Assembly: GCA_034336665.1 (NCBI GenBank)
Contig: CM067565.1
Coordinates: forward strand, 80,664,858-80,728,857
Length of the DNA: 64,000 bases
Origin: Luscinia megarhynchos
Lineage: Eukaryota > Chordata > Aves > Passeriformes > Turdidae
Direction of reading: 5' to 3'
The notes under the pieces were generated by a model that saw nothing but the letters and a program-made list of their open reading frames with translations, had not been told where the DNA came from and ran no database searches. Numbering within the stretch: position 1 is the first letter of the stretch; every line of letters begins with the position of its first letter. This document shows positions 26,326 to 37,981 of this stretch, piece after piece. The position numbers were made by a program, and so were the translations under genes.

Positions 26326-29300
26326 GGTGTGCCCAGGGTGGGGGTTTCATTACAGGGCTCGGTTTTTCCCTCCCTCCTGACCAATTGCTGCTGCAGCCAA
26401 GGGCTGTGCTTCCAGCCTGGCACCTGTGCTCTGGCTCTTATGACTAAACTTCACTGCTTTGCTTCATTCCCCCAGGCCACACCAGCTGGGGAGGCTGGGA
26501 TTGGCCCCAAACCATGGACCTGAGGAGGGGTTCTGGCCCTGTGTGGCCCCATGGGCAGTGCAGAGGGCTGGAAGCTGCCAGGGAAGCAGGGCCTGGTGCC
26601 AGCAGGAAATTCACTGAGAAATCCTTGCTGGCTTGGGGGGGACCTGTGTTTTCCACTGTTGGAGACTGGGGATATCCAGGAAATAGTCACCATGGGCATG
26701 GCCTCTTCTCAGATTATTCTTGAGCATCCCCTTCTGGCCACCAGCAGAGGCAGGAGTTGGGCTAGAAGGAAGCATTTCATGTGTGTGACACATTTGTATC
26801 CAAAATAAGGAAACTGCAAACATGAATTTTAGCAATTCTGGTGGGTTCTGTTAGGATACTTGGCTGTCTCCACCTATGGAGGGAATAGGGCAATGGTGGA
26901 CATCAGTCATAAAAATTAAATTGTTGCAACTGCTTCAGATGGAAAAGATTTCTATCCATGAACTCTAATAGGGGAATCTGTGCTGCCTAATTCCTAAGTC
27001 TGAGGTTCTGCTTTGCAGTCAATGACTTAAAAAGTAGAAGAATAAAAAAAGGATTTCTTACAGGGTTTGGTTTTTGTTGTTGTTGTTTTTTGGTTTTTGA
27101 TTGGTTTTTTTAGTGTATAAATAAGGACATTTTAAGGTATGTGAATACAGCCATTATTTTTTGCAGTTGAATTGGGGACGTTGAGAACCATGACACAAAT
27201 GGTTGTCTCTCAGACTCAAGGACTGACAAAATTACACAACCAAGGCCACTGCTGTACATTAAGGTGTGCACTGTAAGGTGCAGGATAATACATTTATCAT
27301 CAGGGTGGCTTGCTGCTATTTACCATCCATAAAATCCTGGAACTGAGACACTTTGGTTTTCCAGGGCTGGTAAATAAGCTCCGTCTGCTGGTGGTTGTGC
27401 ATGATAAAGACTTAGAACAGAAGACATTATCCATTTGCAATCACATGATGATAAAGCTGAAAATACTAACATAAAAAATATTGGAAAAAATAAGTAGTTT
27501 AAGATGGTGAAATATTTTTGAAGGTTTTAAAAGATTGTGCTGATTATCCTGTCCCCAAAATTCTGAGCTAAACTGTAGCCAGGGAAATGAAATTGTTGCA
27601 ATGCCTTTGTGGAGCTTCCCTCCCGGAATAGCTAGGACATGATTCCTATCGGTGTGCAATGCTTGAAGTGCAGTCCCATCAGCAGTGAGCTCTGTGATGA
27701 TTAGGGCTGGTACTGCTCTGAGTTCACATGCAGCTGCTGTGCCAGCAAAAAGAGCCATCAGGAAGAAAAGCTGGCAAATCCTTCACCTGGTGGAAGTTCA
27801 ACTCACACTATGGCTATTATGGATCATGGCTACTCTTTGGAATACTTAGCTTTAACATTGTATTTCCCAAACAGAATTCAGCTCTCTTGAGGTTTCTTGG
27901 AAGATGTTACCCCTGACTGCAGAGGTACTTGACCAGAGAATAATTAGCAACTTGAGGAAAGAATTACAGCCCATGTGGAAGGTAGCAGAGGACCCTGTAA
28001 GGTGCCAAGTTTAGGTACAACAGACTGTGATGTTTCCAGGAGACCTTAGCAAAATTCTAATTCTTACTCAGCACTAGGAAAAAACATAAAGGCTGGGTGA
28101 AGAAGGTCTGGTTTAAATATCTTATATTGAAATTATCTATACAAGGGATGTATGAAAAGAGCCAAAAGAGCTAGTTCATGCTGCAGAGAAAGATACAGGT
28201 TGCTGCTCTCTGTCTAAAAAATTTTGAGAATCAGAAGAGCTTTAACCTCAGATTTAAGGGATCACACTAAGGCCATCAATGCCCTGGAGTGAAAAGGCAA
28301 CAAACTGCCACTGATAAATCTGAAATAGCTGGGATGTCAGGACCCCATCTACAGACATGTAGACAAGGAATGTGTAGAGTTTTGTGGGAGCTCTGTTGGA
28401 CAAAGATCAAAGAGTCCCAGAGAAAATCCTGCTCTGGGATGCTGCAGCAGATTGTTTGGTGGAAAACAATATTTTCTTTCCCTCTCTCTTACAACCTCTA
28501 GTGGCCAAAATGCACAAATTCAGGCAGAAACTACTTGCCGGAATCAGCAAGGCTGCTTTCCACTGGATTTGATGCATGTGCCTTAAGTGGAAAGGGGAAT
28601 CCCACAGCAAAGGATCTACACAAATGTCTCAGAGCATCTCCGTGTACTGGAGCAGGATCCCTTAGTGAAATATGTCTCAGCAAATGTGTTTTTAAAAAGC
28701 CTCCTTGGAGGACTATAGGAAAGTTTCCTGCCTATGTCACACTGCTGTGATTTCTGGCATGGGAAGATACCCCAGTAAACAAAAAAAGAACAAAATAATC
28801 CGGACAGAGAATAATATTTGATACACTGTATCTCATTATTGCATCGCCATCTAAACCTTCAGCTTCTGCCATCCTGTAGTCTCTCTCCAACTGGTATAAT
28901 TTTATAAGGGCATTTAATATGTTTCCATTGCACAAATCACATACTAACACAGAGCTTGTTTCCTATGTTTCTGTCTCACTCTTGTCACTGATCTGCAGGA
29001 TCACCCCTGCAGCAATGACAAAAAATGCACACATGGAACCTCATAAAGTATTTTTTCAGCTGGTTTAGCAGCTGGATACGAGCAAAAGGAGCCAAACACA
29101 ACATAACCTGCCAGCTCTCCCTAGACCATTCACAGCTGCTGGAAAAGGCACTCAAAGGCCAAGCAGGAGTTCTGCAAAATGCTGGGTGCTCACTAGTGGG
29201 AGAGAGAAGCTTGCAGTATGCATAATTCCACCTTTTTTTTTTTTTTTTTCTATTCAAGCACTTTTTTAATAGAAAAGAAATCTTCTTTCTCATTTCCAAC

Positions 29301-30300
29301 TGCATATAATCATAATCCAAGCTCCATAAATACTATTAATACAAAAACCGGAGACACAAGGAGGAAAGCTGGTGATTTCTGGTTATGAAATGAGCTCAAA
29401 ATCATGAGTAAGAGTGGACCACAAAAGCTCCAAGCACAGCTCTTTTATAACCAGACGTGCTGCTGCAACTCAGAAGTTATTATTTTGACCTTTGAAGTCA
29501 CTGCAATACCTTCACTGGGTGTTATGGCCCTGGCTGTAATGTGCTGCTCTTCATCTTACAGCTCGAATGCTTCGCAGCATCATTTCTTTTTTTTTTTTTT
29601 TTAAATGCATAAAATCAGGACTGCTGTCTTAAGAATATAATCAGAGAGCAGATAGTGCTCAGTAACAAGGGATCCTTCTGAATAGCAGGGACGAGCTCAC
29701 CTGGTGAGTGGCTGCTACAGTGGGCTGCTGGCCACTGATAAGTTTAAGATCTCCCCTCTGCTCCTCCAGGCTTCTGCAACCCTGCTTGCCTCATGATTTC
29801 ACTTTGTCTTTGAACTTCACCTTCTTTCTTTGCTTTTAAAGAAGGTCCTTAAGGCTGACAAGGCTTTCCTTTGCCTCACAGGATATTTGTACCCACAGTC
29901 CAGAGGTACTGAATAATGTATTTCCCTGCATAACCTCTGAAGGAGAACAGTCCCCAAGTTCCAATGGGTCCAAGCTGGGACTATCCATACTTCCAGAACT
30001 TTTCTCAACTATATTGTATGAAAAAAGCCCTGCCCAGAAATGGAACTTCATGGGAAAAAATCAGAGAGCTTACCACATGTTGCTGTGTCCTGGGGATTAA
30101 AGGATAGCCCCAAACACATCACCATGCCGTCAATGGATGAGAAAAGTATTCCCCTTCATTGTAAGGTCACAGGACATTCAGCTGGTTGGTGGGAGATTTG
30201 TTTTGCACCAAAGTCTACTCCAGTGCTGAATGGCAGGCTCTGTCCTCAGCCTCAGTGATTGCATCCTCAGAGGAAACACTGAGCTCCTAAGCACTTCCAA
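26326..30300. other. Intergenic stretch without supported genes
   Basis: No coding exon can be supported. The first part (to about 26.75 kb) is GC-rich, with overlapping open frames on both strands that lack recognisable domains. A (TTG)n-like run sits near 27076-27091. Two pure poly-T runs of 17 and 16 bases occur at 29233-29249 and 29587-29602. They could be complements of old retrocopy A-tails, but no adjacent retrocopy was recognised. Confidence 0.45.
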
Positions 30301-31230
30301 GCTGTTAATTCCTGAATCTTATTAACAAGAGCCAGCTCAAACACCTAAGAGCAGATCGCAGCAATGCCTCGCTCCTGTCTCCACCGGCAGCCAGCCCACG
30401 AGGCCTCTGTGCTCCTCCACGGCGTTTTATATAAAACTCAGGCTGCAGGAGCAATGGACAACTTGGATAATCTCTCTCATTCCCTCCTTCCCCTTCACAA
30501 ATGCTCTTTTCTTGCCTAGAAAGCCCCATAATTTCTGCAAGTACCTTCCCTCCAATAGTTTCTCTTCAGCCCTCTGTTCTGCACTGCAAGTTGAATAAAA
30601 GTTAATGTTTTCCCAGCTGGAAGCGGCCCCTTCTCTGCCTCCCTTATTGTCACGAGACCTCACAAATGTTCCAGCGCTACCTCCAGGACTGGCCCCTTCT
30701 GTTGCTAATTAGGGAGCGGAGAGGTTCCCCCAGGCACTTCCCAGTGAAACCGAGCCCATTAAATGAATGGCAGGCAACATCTCTGGGGGTGGGGAGCGCA
30801 GTTACACAACAGCTGTTTGGAAACAGGAGGCTTGTTACGTGTGCTGGATTTAGGGACGTGGCATCACTAGAAACAAAGGCAACTTTCAAGTCCAAGCCGG
30901 TGTATTTAGGTCAGTGACACCCCGGGATAATCTCGGCGATGGGAGGCAGGCGGCAGAGCCCCGGGAGCTGGGCTCAGAGCCCGGCGTGCCAAACGCGGTG
31001 TCCCAGCCTGCGCAGGGCTGTGTGTGTCCCTGCCTGTGCTCCGGGCCCCGGTCCCGCTGGGCTGCACCGAGAGCCAACCCTGGACTGTGGACAGAGCCCC
31101 CTCGGGCTTGGACACGCTGCTGCCATTCTGGGGACCTGTGGTGGAGGCTTGTGGGCTTGGGCACCAGCTAATCCAGGTGCACAGCAGCAGAGGCACAGGG
31201 AACTGCTTACATAGAAGGAAACTCCAGCCA
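30300..31230. promoter_or_regulatory. Possible regulatory block with CpG cluster
   Basis: Unlike the surrounding AT-rich DNA, this segment has several homeobox-type cores (GCTAATTAGGG near 30708, CATTAAATGAAT near 30758), E-box-like CAGCTG motifs, and a CpG-enriched part at about 30890-31110. TATAAA-type motifs occur near 30425. There is no spliced coding structure. The composition resembles an enhancer or the promoter of an unannotated noncoding transcript, but this is inference only, and no conservation could be tested. Confidence 0.25.
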
Positions 31231-31778
31231 ATTCGTAGAGAAACCAATTTAAACCCTGGTCAGTTTTGCTGTTTTTATTGTCTTAGTAGGGCACTATTTA
31301 TCTCCTGCAACCATTGCTCCAAGCCATGTGAAATTACATTCTTGCAAAGAAAGCAAAAATCATTAAAAACACACAATGCAACTGGTCAAATGCACTCGAG
31401 GGAAGGACTAGTCCTAAGATCTGTGCAACAGTAGAGATAGAAATGTCTTATGGAAAAGAATACCCTGGGTGATTTTTTCATTATTGTAGTGACAGAAGTA
31501 TTGGTGACAGAAACAAAGGCCGTGTCTTCAACAAAGGGTTGCTGATAAATCAGTAAGCATAGGGGGTCTATACTCAATAATTCATATAATCTACAAAATA
31601 AAATCTAAAAAAGCAATTGTCATATTTGGCTAAAAGGCAAAAAGAAGTGGCAGAGAATGATTCCCATCCTTCTCGATGGGAATTACTGCTGCTGAGTATT
31701 CCTTAATAGTAACTATTATCACAGGCCGGATCCCAAGTTCCTTTTGTCCATCCTGATCTTGGCAAACTCCTGGTGTGG

Positions 31779-32290
31779 CTTTTGGTTTCCCTATCCCTAG
31801 GCTGAGCAGTTAAACCTGTATGGGGGTGGGATTGGAGCCAAGCATATAGGTGTGGAGAGAGCCATATTTTGGCAGTCTGGCTTTCCCCTTGGCATGCCTT
31901 TTGTAGCTGCAGAGTCGCTGGAGCTCTAGGCTTTGTGGTTTTCTGAATGCCAACCCTAGGTGTTACCCTAACCTGCATGGGGGTGAGACTGGAGCCAGGC
32001 AGCAAATTGTGGAGAGAACCATTGTTGTAACAGTCCTGTGCTCCCCTTGGCATGCCTATTGTAGCTGCAGTGTGTCTGGAGTGGTTGGTGGTTTCCTGAA
32101 CCCTAACCTAGGCGTGAGCCTAAGCCTAGGCTGAGAAGTTAAAGCTGTATTGGTGTGAGGCAGCAGAAATTCTGAGGGCAGCCATGTTATGGCAGACCTG
32201 TCTTCTCTGGTGCATGCCTTTTGTAGTGGCAGAGTCCCAGAAGCTCGGGTCTTTGCTGTTTTCTGAACCCTAACCTGGGGTTTGTGGGAT
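31779..32290. repeat. Diverged tandem repeat, about 160-bp unit, about 3.2 copies
   Basis: Three successive units share ordered blocks: a TGGTTTTCTGAA-type start, CCCTAACCT or CCCTAGG, a CTGTATGGGGGTG-type block, GGAGCCA, GTGGAGAGA, GCCATnTTnTGGCAG, then GCATGCCTnTTGTAGCTGCAG. The shared GCATGCC core recurs at 31892, 32050 and 32212 (spacings 158 and 162). Unit starts fall near 31779, 31936, 32089 and 32257, and the last copy is truncated. Copies differ by substitutions and small indels, so the array is old. The minus strand is open over much of it (116 and 100 codons), but the middle copy has a stop in the frame open in the others, so coding is unlikely. Confidence 0.8.
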
Positions 32291-33929
32291 ATGAGGGATA
32301 GGGGCATTGCAGGAGAGAGGCAGGTTCTGTGTCCTGCTGCTGTGCCATTACTCTGCATGGGCAGCTCCCCAAAACCAGTCGTTACAAAAGGGCTTCAGAG
32401 GGGAAAGGAGAAGCCCAGATTTAAATGCAGTCTGGCAGAGATATCAGCTGAGCTTTAGGCACCCACAGGGCTCCCATAATTGGTTTGGGAGGCAGCCAAG
32501 GGGCTGCTGGGGCGTGAGCTCCCTTTGCAGGCCTGAGGAAATGCACAAGAGAAGACGTGTGTTTGAGAAGTTGGTCTCATGATCTGTTCATTTCAATGGA
32601 AATTTTGGAGACTTTTCTGCTCCAATTCTGTGTGTTATTTCCTCCCCTTTTGGGAACTGCACTAGCTATCTGGAAATGCTTCTGTGGTCTCCTTTCTGTG
32701 TAATTATTTATTCTCTCTATGGTAGCCCTGCTGCCCATTATTAGTTGTTATGCCTACATTGTATAACAACAACAACAACAGTAATATGAAGAAGCTCTTC
32801 AGGTCCAGAGGCATTAAGAAAATGAAGACTGAATCAGCTGAACTTCTAACATAAGGATATAATTTTCCTTTTTTATTAGAAACTGCTAGTCTGGAAAACC
32901 AGGCGTGTTTGACTATAATGTAATAACAGCACTGAAGACATCTCACCTAAGGAAAACAGCACTATGGACCCTGAGGCCTATATGAGGACCCAAAATACCA
33001 CTGGGAAATTAGGGAATGTTTTTAACATATCTGTCTGAATACAGAAAACAAGACTCTATCAACAAGTCTCCAAGCATATTTTTTCCCTTCATGCATTCTT
33101 GCAAAGATATAGCTAAGTCAAATCTCAGCATACATAACTGACTGGCCTTTCCAAGAAGGTACGAGAATAAAGCCCTTTGCAAGTGGCTCTTAAGAAAAAC
33201 TTGGCAACAACAGCTTGCAGGATGAATCCTTGCCAAAGATTAATAATCAGTTCCACAAGCAGTGGAACTAATGAAGCCTCGTTTTCAACATGCATTTGCA
33301 AAATGCAGCTACTATTCGCAAACACAAAGACTCTATTTTGCAAGTACAAACACAAAAACTTTCTAACTGAGCTGTTCTAAGACTTTGTTCTCTCTAGGTG
33401 TGTTTATAAAATTACCCCTGCACCTCCCAAAACCATCAGTTTTCATGAAACATGTAGAAACACCTTTCAGAACTATTTTTGAAATCTCTGCTTGCTGAAG
33501 TTGTTGAAATTGGCAAACAGATAAAGACATTACTAGGAGGACACACCTATAGACACACCAGTGATTGTACAAGCATTGGTTCTGTGGGAAGCAAGGAACT
33601 AAAGTGAGGTTGTGAAAGAAAATATAGAAGAAAGCATCCATTTCTTAGCACTTAGGGATTGATGGGATTTTCAAGGCAACTCCCATGATCAGGGCTGAGA
33701 CACAATAGCCAAGAATGATCCAGTTATTTTGGTTTCAATAGCAAAATCTTCAGTGCCATTAGGGAGATCAGAGCTTATTTTTGTGCCATATCCAAAGGAT
33801 GAAGTGTCTGGTGAGGTGGCTGAATCTATGTAAGATAAGAGTGACTGGTAAAATCTTCCATGAAGTGGCATTCACTTCCTATTATATACCACTCCTCTTA
33901 AACCACGTGAGAGTTTTGGCATTAGCATT
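32291..33929. other. Intergenic stretch without supported genes
   Basis: Only short unrelated open frames and a short (AAC)n microsatellite at about 32766-32780 are seen. No repeat family was recognised with confidence, although the part after 33700 may belong to the decayed CR1 that follows. Confidence 0.4.
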
Positions 33930-35310
33930 CAGTGGGAATGAACCGAAAGTTAGATAAGTGGGACAAAGTGATGTCAGATGGAACTCTCTGTGTGCCAGCA
34001 TAAGTTAAAGGAAGCTGGAAAAATGTATTTCAGTTACCTAATACTTAAATGAAAAAATCCGTGGTTAGAGCTGATCTGGGGGAAAGGCTCTGGGCACCTC
34101 TGTGGAGAACAGTGCAGTGTGGCGAGAGGAAGCTCAGGGCAGAGCAAAATAAAACCAGAACAAATTGTCGTCTATTAAACTGGTCAGGAATCAGGAATAT
34201 AGTACAATAGGAATCCCTAAACAAATCAGCTCTGTATCTCTACCTTGAAATCGGTGATAGGCGTGATCACTTCCATAACAAAGGGGCAGAGAGGAATAGA
34301 AAAGGCTGGAAAAAAGTTGGCACCATAATCAATGAGATAGTGGACTCTGCGATGGGAGAAGGGAATGAGTGAACACCATGGTTTAGCTTTGTGAAGAGCT
34401 GAGTCAGGGGAGAGACAGCATGATGAATTTCTAATTAGACTTTTAGCAAAGTCTCTTGCCACCTTCTGGCACCTTCCATAACTTTATGTGAATTATAATC
34501 TAGGAATTAACCAACACCTGGTGCAATAAAGAACAGAAATCTGGCATTATGATACATAGAGTTTTGAGACAGAATTGCTGGAAAATGGGACCAAGATAAG
34601 CAGCTGTAGTGATAAAATTAGTATTAATAATGCTTTAGTATTAATTAAATTAGTATTAATAAAACTCTTGTGCCTCTTGTCTTAGGATTCCCTTTCAGCT
34701 TTGTGTAGCTCACCAAAGCTGAGCTTCTTCCTGCTGCTCTTTAAGCACAGCAACTTCTGCATTAGGAAATACACCTAAAATGCAGAGAAGTGGATAAGGA
34801 TCAGAAAAAAACAGTGTAGTCTGGTATCTGTTGCAAAGGCATCACATGTGAGCACGGAGTTACCCTTTCCACAGATCCCATGCCATTACAAGTCTGTCTT
34901 GAAATACCAAAGGCTTTTCTTAAGGCTGCATTTTCTCTTTAGAGTAACCACCTGAGGGCAACATCACACACGCAATGGGACATGCAGGGCTCCTATGTCT
35001 GGAATATTGCACTTGATGGAATATTGGACTCATTTCGAGGAATCCTATTTACGAGAAAAATCATGACAAATGAGAAACAGATCAAAGAAAACTAACAAAG
35101 ATGATTAGGAGGCTGGAGATACTATGCAGAAAAACATAACAAAAACAAAATCTAGTGTGCCTAAGTCTAGTTGGATTAGGAGCAGAATCCTGGCCTCCAA
35201 GTATTTGAAGAGTGATGAGAAATTATTCAGCATAATAAAGGAAGAGAGAATTATGAGCAAAATGAAATGAAGCAAGGAAAACGTGTCGTAGTTTTCCTGT
35301 TGTATTTTTC
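33930..35310 (+). mobile_element. Ancient, heavily decayed CR1-type LINE (3' half)
   Basis: Segments in sense order recall the amniote-wide old CR1/L3 3' region: GAGCTGATCTGGGGGAAAGG near 34069, GTGCAGTGTGGCGAGAGGAAG near 34112, a GAATATTGCAC block near 35001, AAGATGATTAGGAGGCTGGAGA near 35097, and CAAGTATTTGAAGAGTGATGAGAAATTATTCAG near 35198. The order and spacing are right, but identity is low and no reading frame survives. A short internal direct repeat (TTAGTATTAAT, three times) lies at about 34619-34665. The subfamily is not assignable, and the middle section may contain unrelated sequence. Confidence 0.5.
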
Positions 35311-37459
35311 CTCCATGTGAGATATTGGGCTGTGAATGGGAGGTATTCATATGCTGCTTCTCTAATGAAAGATCAAGGCTCTGTTAGAGTAAGCATAATA
35401 TGAGCCAGGAATAGGAACTCTTGGTCAAGAAGTGCAGCTCATAGTAAACTTGACTGTCAGGAGGTGACTAGTGGGTAAAGCCAGCCTGTGACATATTTCA
35501 GGGGGGTGGTTCTAGAGCAACACTGACTTCACATAGGGGCTACTTTTCCACTTTCCCATGCCAGTGTTTGAGCCCTTGGTTGGAGGCAGTTCATGGGACA
35601 CATCACCATTTGCTCTGATTCTGGAGAATTATTTTTCTGGTGAGGAAGGGAGCTGAGCTCCATTCATGGATTTGGGATTCATTATCTTAAAACGTGTAGA
35701 GATATAAAAGCTTCAGGGCCCTGGAGAGCCCTGGAAAACCTGTCCAATGTGCAGAATGGCACATTATACCGGGAGTTTGTGGAGGGATCCACAAGATGCT
35801 TTTTTTAAAAATGCAGCTGAAGAAGGGAATGGTGCACTGGCAGACTCATCTAACTCCAACAACAGCAGTCAAGCTGTAGCAGTGTGGTGTATCAAGCTTG
35901 CTCAAGGCCCTGACTGGACTTGATAGGCCTTCCTGGATTCCTGTCTGGGTGTTACTTCATCCCTGCTAGAGTTTATATGCAGCTGCTATGCTGCAGTTAA
36001 ACACTGATGCTGGGGCAGGCAGGCCCTGTGAGTGACAGAGCCTGAAAACTTGGGAAGCAAATCAAGCTTAAGCAACTAAATTGCCTCCAAACAGAAAGCA
36101 ATAAAAGACAGCAATGCCTCCTTCCCTTCTTAGATCCCATATTTAAGAAAGGAAATACTAATTCTTCTAACAATATCATTGGGCCTGAACTGTATCAATG
36201 ATGACAGGTCTTTAAAAAAAAAAAAAGAGGGGAAAATCTATTGTCTTCTCTCAGAGAGATTATTTGCAAACACAGCTAACCAGACACCTTTCCTACAGAC
36301 TGCAGCAATATTTTTTTCCGTGAGATTGACAAGTCAACGCTCAAATACATCAGCCTGTATCTCAGATCCTGGAGGCACTAATGCACCATCTCCAGCACAG
36401 CATTATCCCCACTGTTTACAGGTTTCTGTTAAAGATTAATAATCAAAGAACAAACAGTTTTTGTTTTGACTCTAATAGTGATTCAAGCCTGTATCTCTGT
36501 TTAAGCAAAAGCAAACCAAGTGAGGGTTCACTTGTTCTGAGAGCCACGGATTCGCAGGAAAGAGGACAAATTTCTCTTTATGTTCTTTGGATAGCTGGTG
36601 TGGGCAGCTCAGTGCCCAAAAGGCTTTCATGCCTCCATGTCACAGGAGCCAGGACCCAGAACAAAGTAAGTCCATATGATATGTCCCTAACCTGGAAAGT
36701 TAGAAACAATTGTTAGGAAAAAAAAAAGGCAAAGTGATTTTCCAATAGAGAGTACTAACCCATGGCCTTTCTGCTAAGTTAAAGCCCCATCTGTTCTTTA
36801 TCAGCATCCTCTGCAGGTTCCCAAACTGGCTGTGTCTCAGTGGAGGATGAAAAGTGGAAAGGAACAACCAGTACTGTAGTGCTCATTGCTCTGTGTTTGT
36901 TTCTCCTACTCTTACTTTCTACTCTTGCAAAGCAACATACAAAAGATGTCTGGCATCCAAGTACCTGTGCAGTGACATGAAGAGGGAGATACAAGATGTT
37001 CTGTTATGGATGACATGGCAGAGGTTTCCCTAGCTGGAGGGGAAGTAACTGCTAAGAGACTGTTTTGTTTTTCCTGGCAGTTCCTTCCTGGCTTTGTAGC
37101 CCATAGGCTGTTTTCCTGGGAGAAGCAATCAAAGAGGTTCACTTGTTGTCATCATATCCTGTTTTCACTGGCTTCTGGAAAATGAAGCTGTCATGAGCAT
37201 AAACAAAAACAAAAAACCCAAAGGGCTGAGCCCTTGAACAGCCACCCATGGAACAGCAATAGCTTCCATAGCTGTACATGCTCCCCAGCCATCACAACCT
37301 GCCCTGCTGCACAGACCTCAAGGGAGGAGATGTGAGGAAGTCCAGCATCCTCCCCCCAGCACAGAGATGGGGACAGGAAAAGGTGCCCAAATATTCACTG
37401 GTGCATCACCAATACGTCACGGCCACCACTAGCTCCTGCCTCTTGAACATGTGAGCAGA
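35311..37459. other. Intergenic stretch without supported genes
   Basis: No exon, RNA gene or clear transposon was recognised. Short A-runs occur near 36213-36225 and 36719-36727. The final five bases, GCAGA at 37455-37459, form the left copy of the probable target-site duplication of the adjacent LTR. Confidence 0.45.
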
Positions 37460-37981
37460 TGTCATGATTCAGTTTCAGGTGGGTGAGAAAACTTGTGGGT
37501 TGAGATAAAGACAGTTTAATAGGGAAAAAACAAGCCACAGCCACAAGCAAAGCAAAACAAGGAATTCATTCACTCTTCCCATGGGCAGGCAGGTGCTCAG
37601 GCATCCCCAGGAAAGCAGGGCTCCATCATGGGCAATGGTGCCTTGGAAAGGTAAAACACAGCAACTCCAAATGTCCCCACTTCCTCCTTCTTCCCCCAGC
37701 TTTATATACTGAGCAGGATGCTGTATGGTGTGGAATGTCCCTTTGGTCAGCTGGGGTCAGCTGTCCTGGCTGTATACCCTTCCAAATTCTTGTGCATCCC
37801 CAGCCCCATTGCTGGTGGCATGGGGTTGAGGATCAGGAAGGACTTTGATGCTGTGAAAGCCCTCAGCAATAAAGAAAAACTCCCAGTGTTATCAACACCA
37901 TTTCCATCACAAATCCAAAACATAGCCCCATACTAGCTTACTATGAAGAAAATTAATTCTATCCCTGCCAAAACCAGCACA
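37460..37981 (+). mobile_element. Solo LTR of an avian endogenous retrovirus (ERVL-like)
   Basis: A 522-bp element with retroviral TG...CA ends (TGTCATGATT to CCAGCACA). Inside, in order, are GTTGAGATAAAGACAGTTTAA, a purine-rich part, CTTTATATACTGAGCA (TATA-like, near 37699), TGGTATGGAATATCC-like sequence (here TGTGGAATGTCCC), GGTCAGCTGTCCTGGCTGT, CAGCAATAAAG (poly(A) signal near 37867) and CAAATCCAAAACATAGCCCC. I recognise this as a common avian LTR from memory. The TATA and AATAAA both read on the + strand. The flanks GCAGA and GCAGG form a 5-bp target duplication with one mismatch, which suits ERVL-class integration. No internal gene sequence flanks it, so it is a solo LTR left by recombination. 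Confidence 0.85.

Noticed and set aside
25853..26523. Several overlapping frames of 74-174 codons on both strands.
   Set aside because: The area is GC-rich and contains a CR1 fragment. No frame has a domain, and all are mutually overlapping.
29233..29602. Two poly-T runs as possible retrocopy tails.
   Set aside because: No retrocopy or processed pseudogene could be recognised next to either run.
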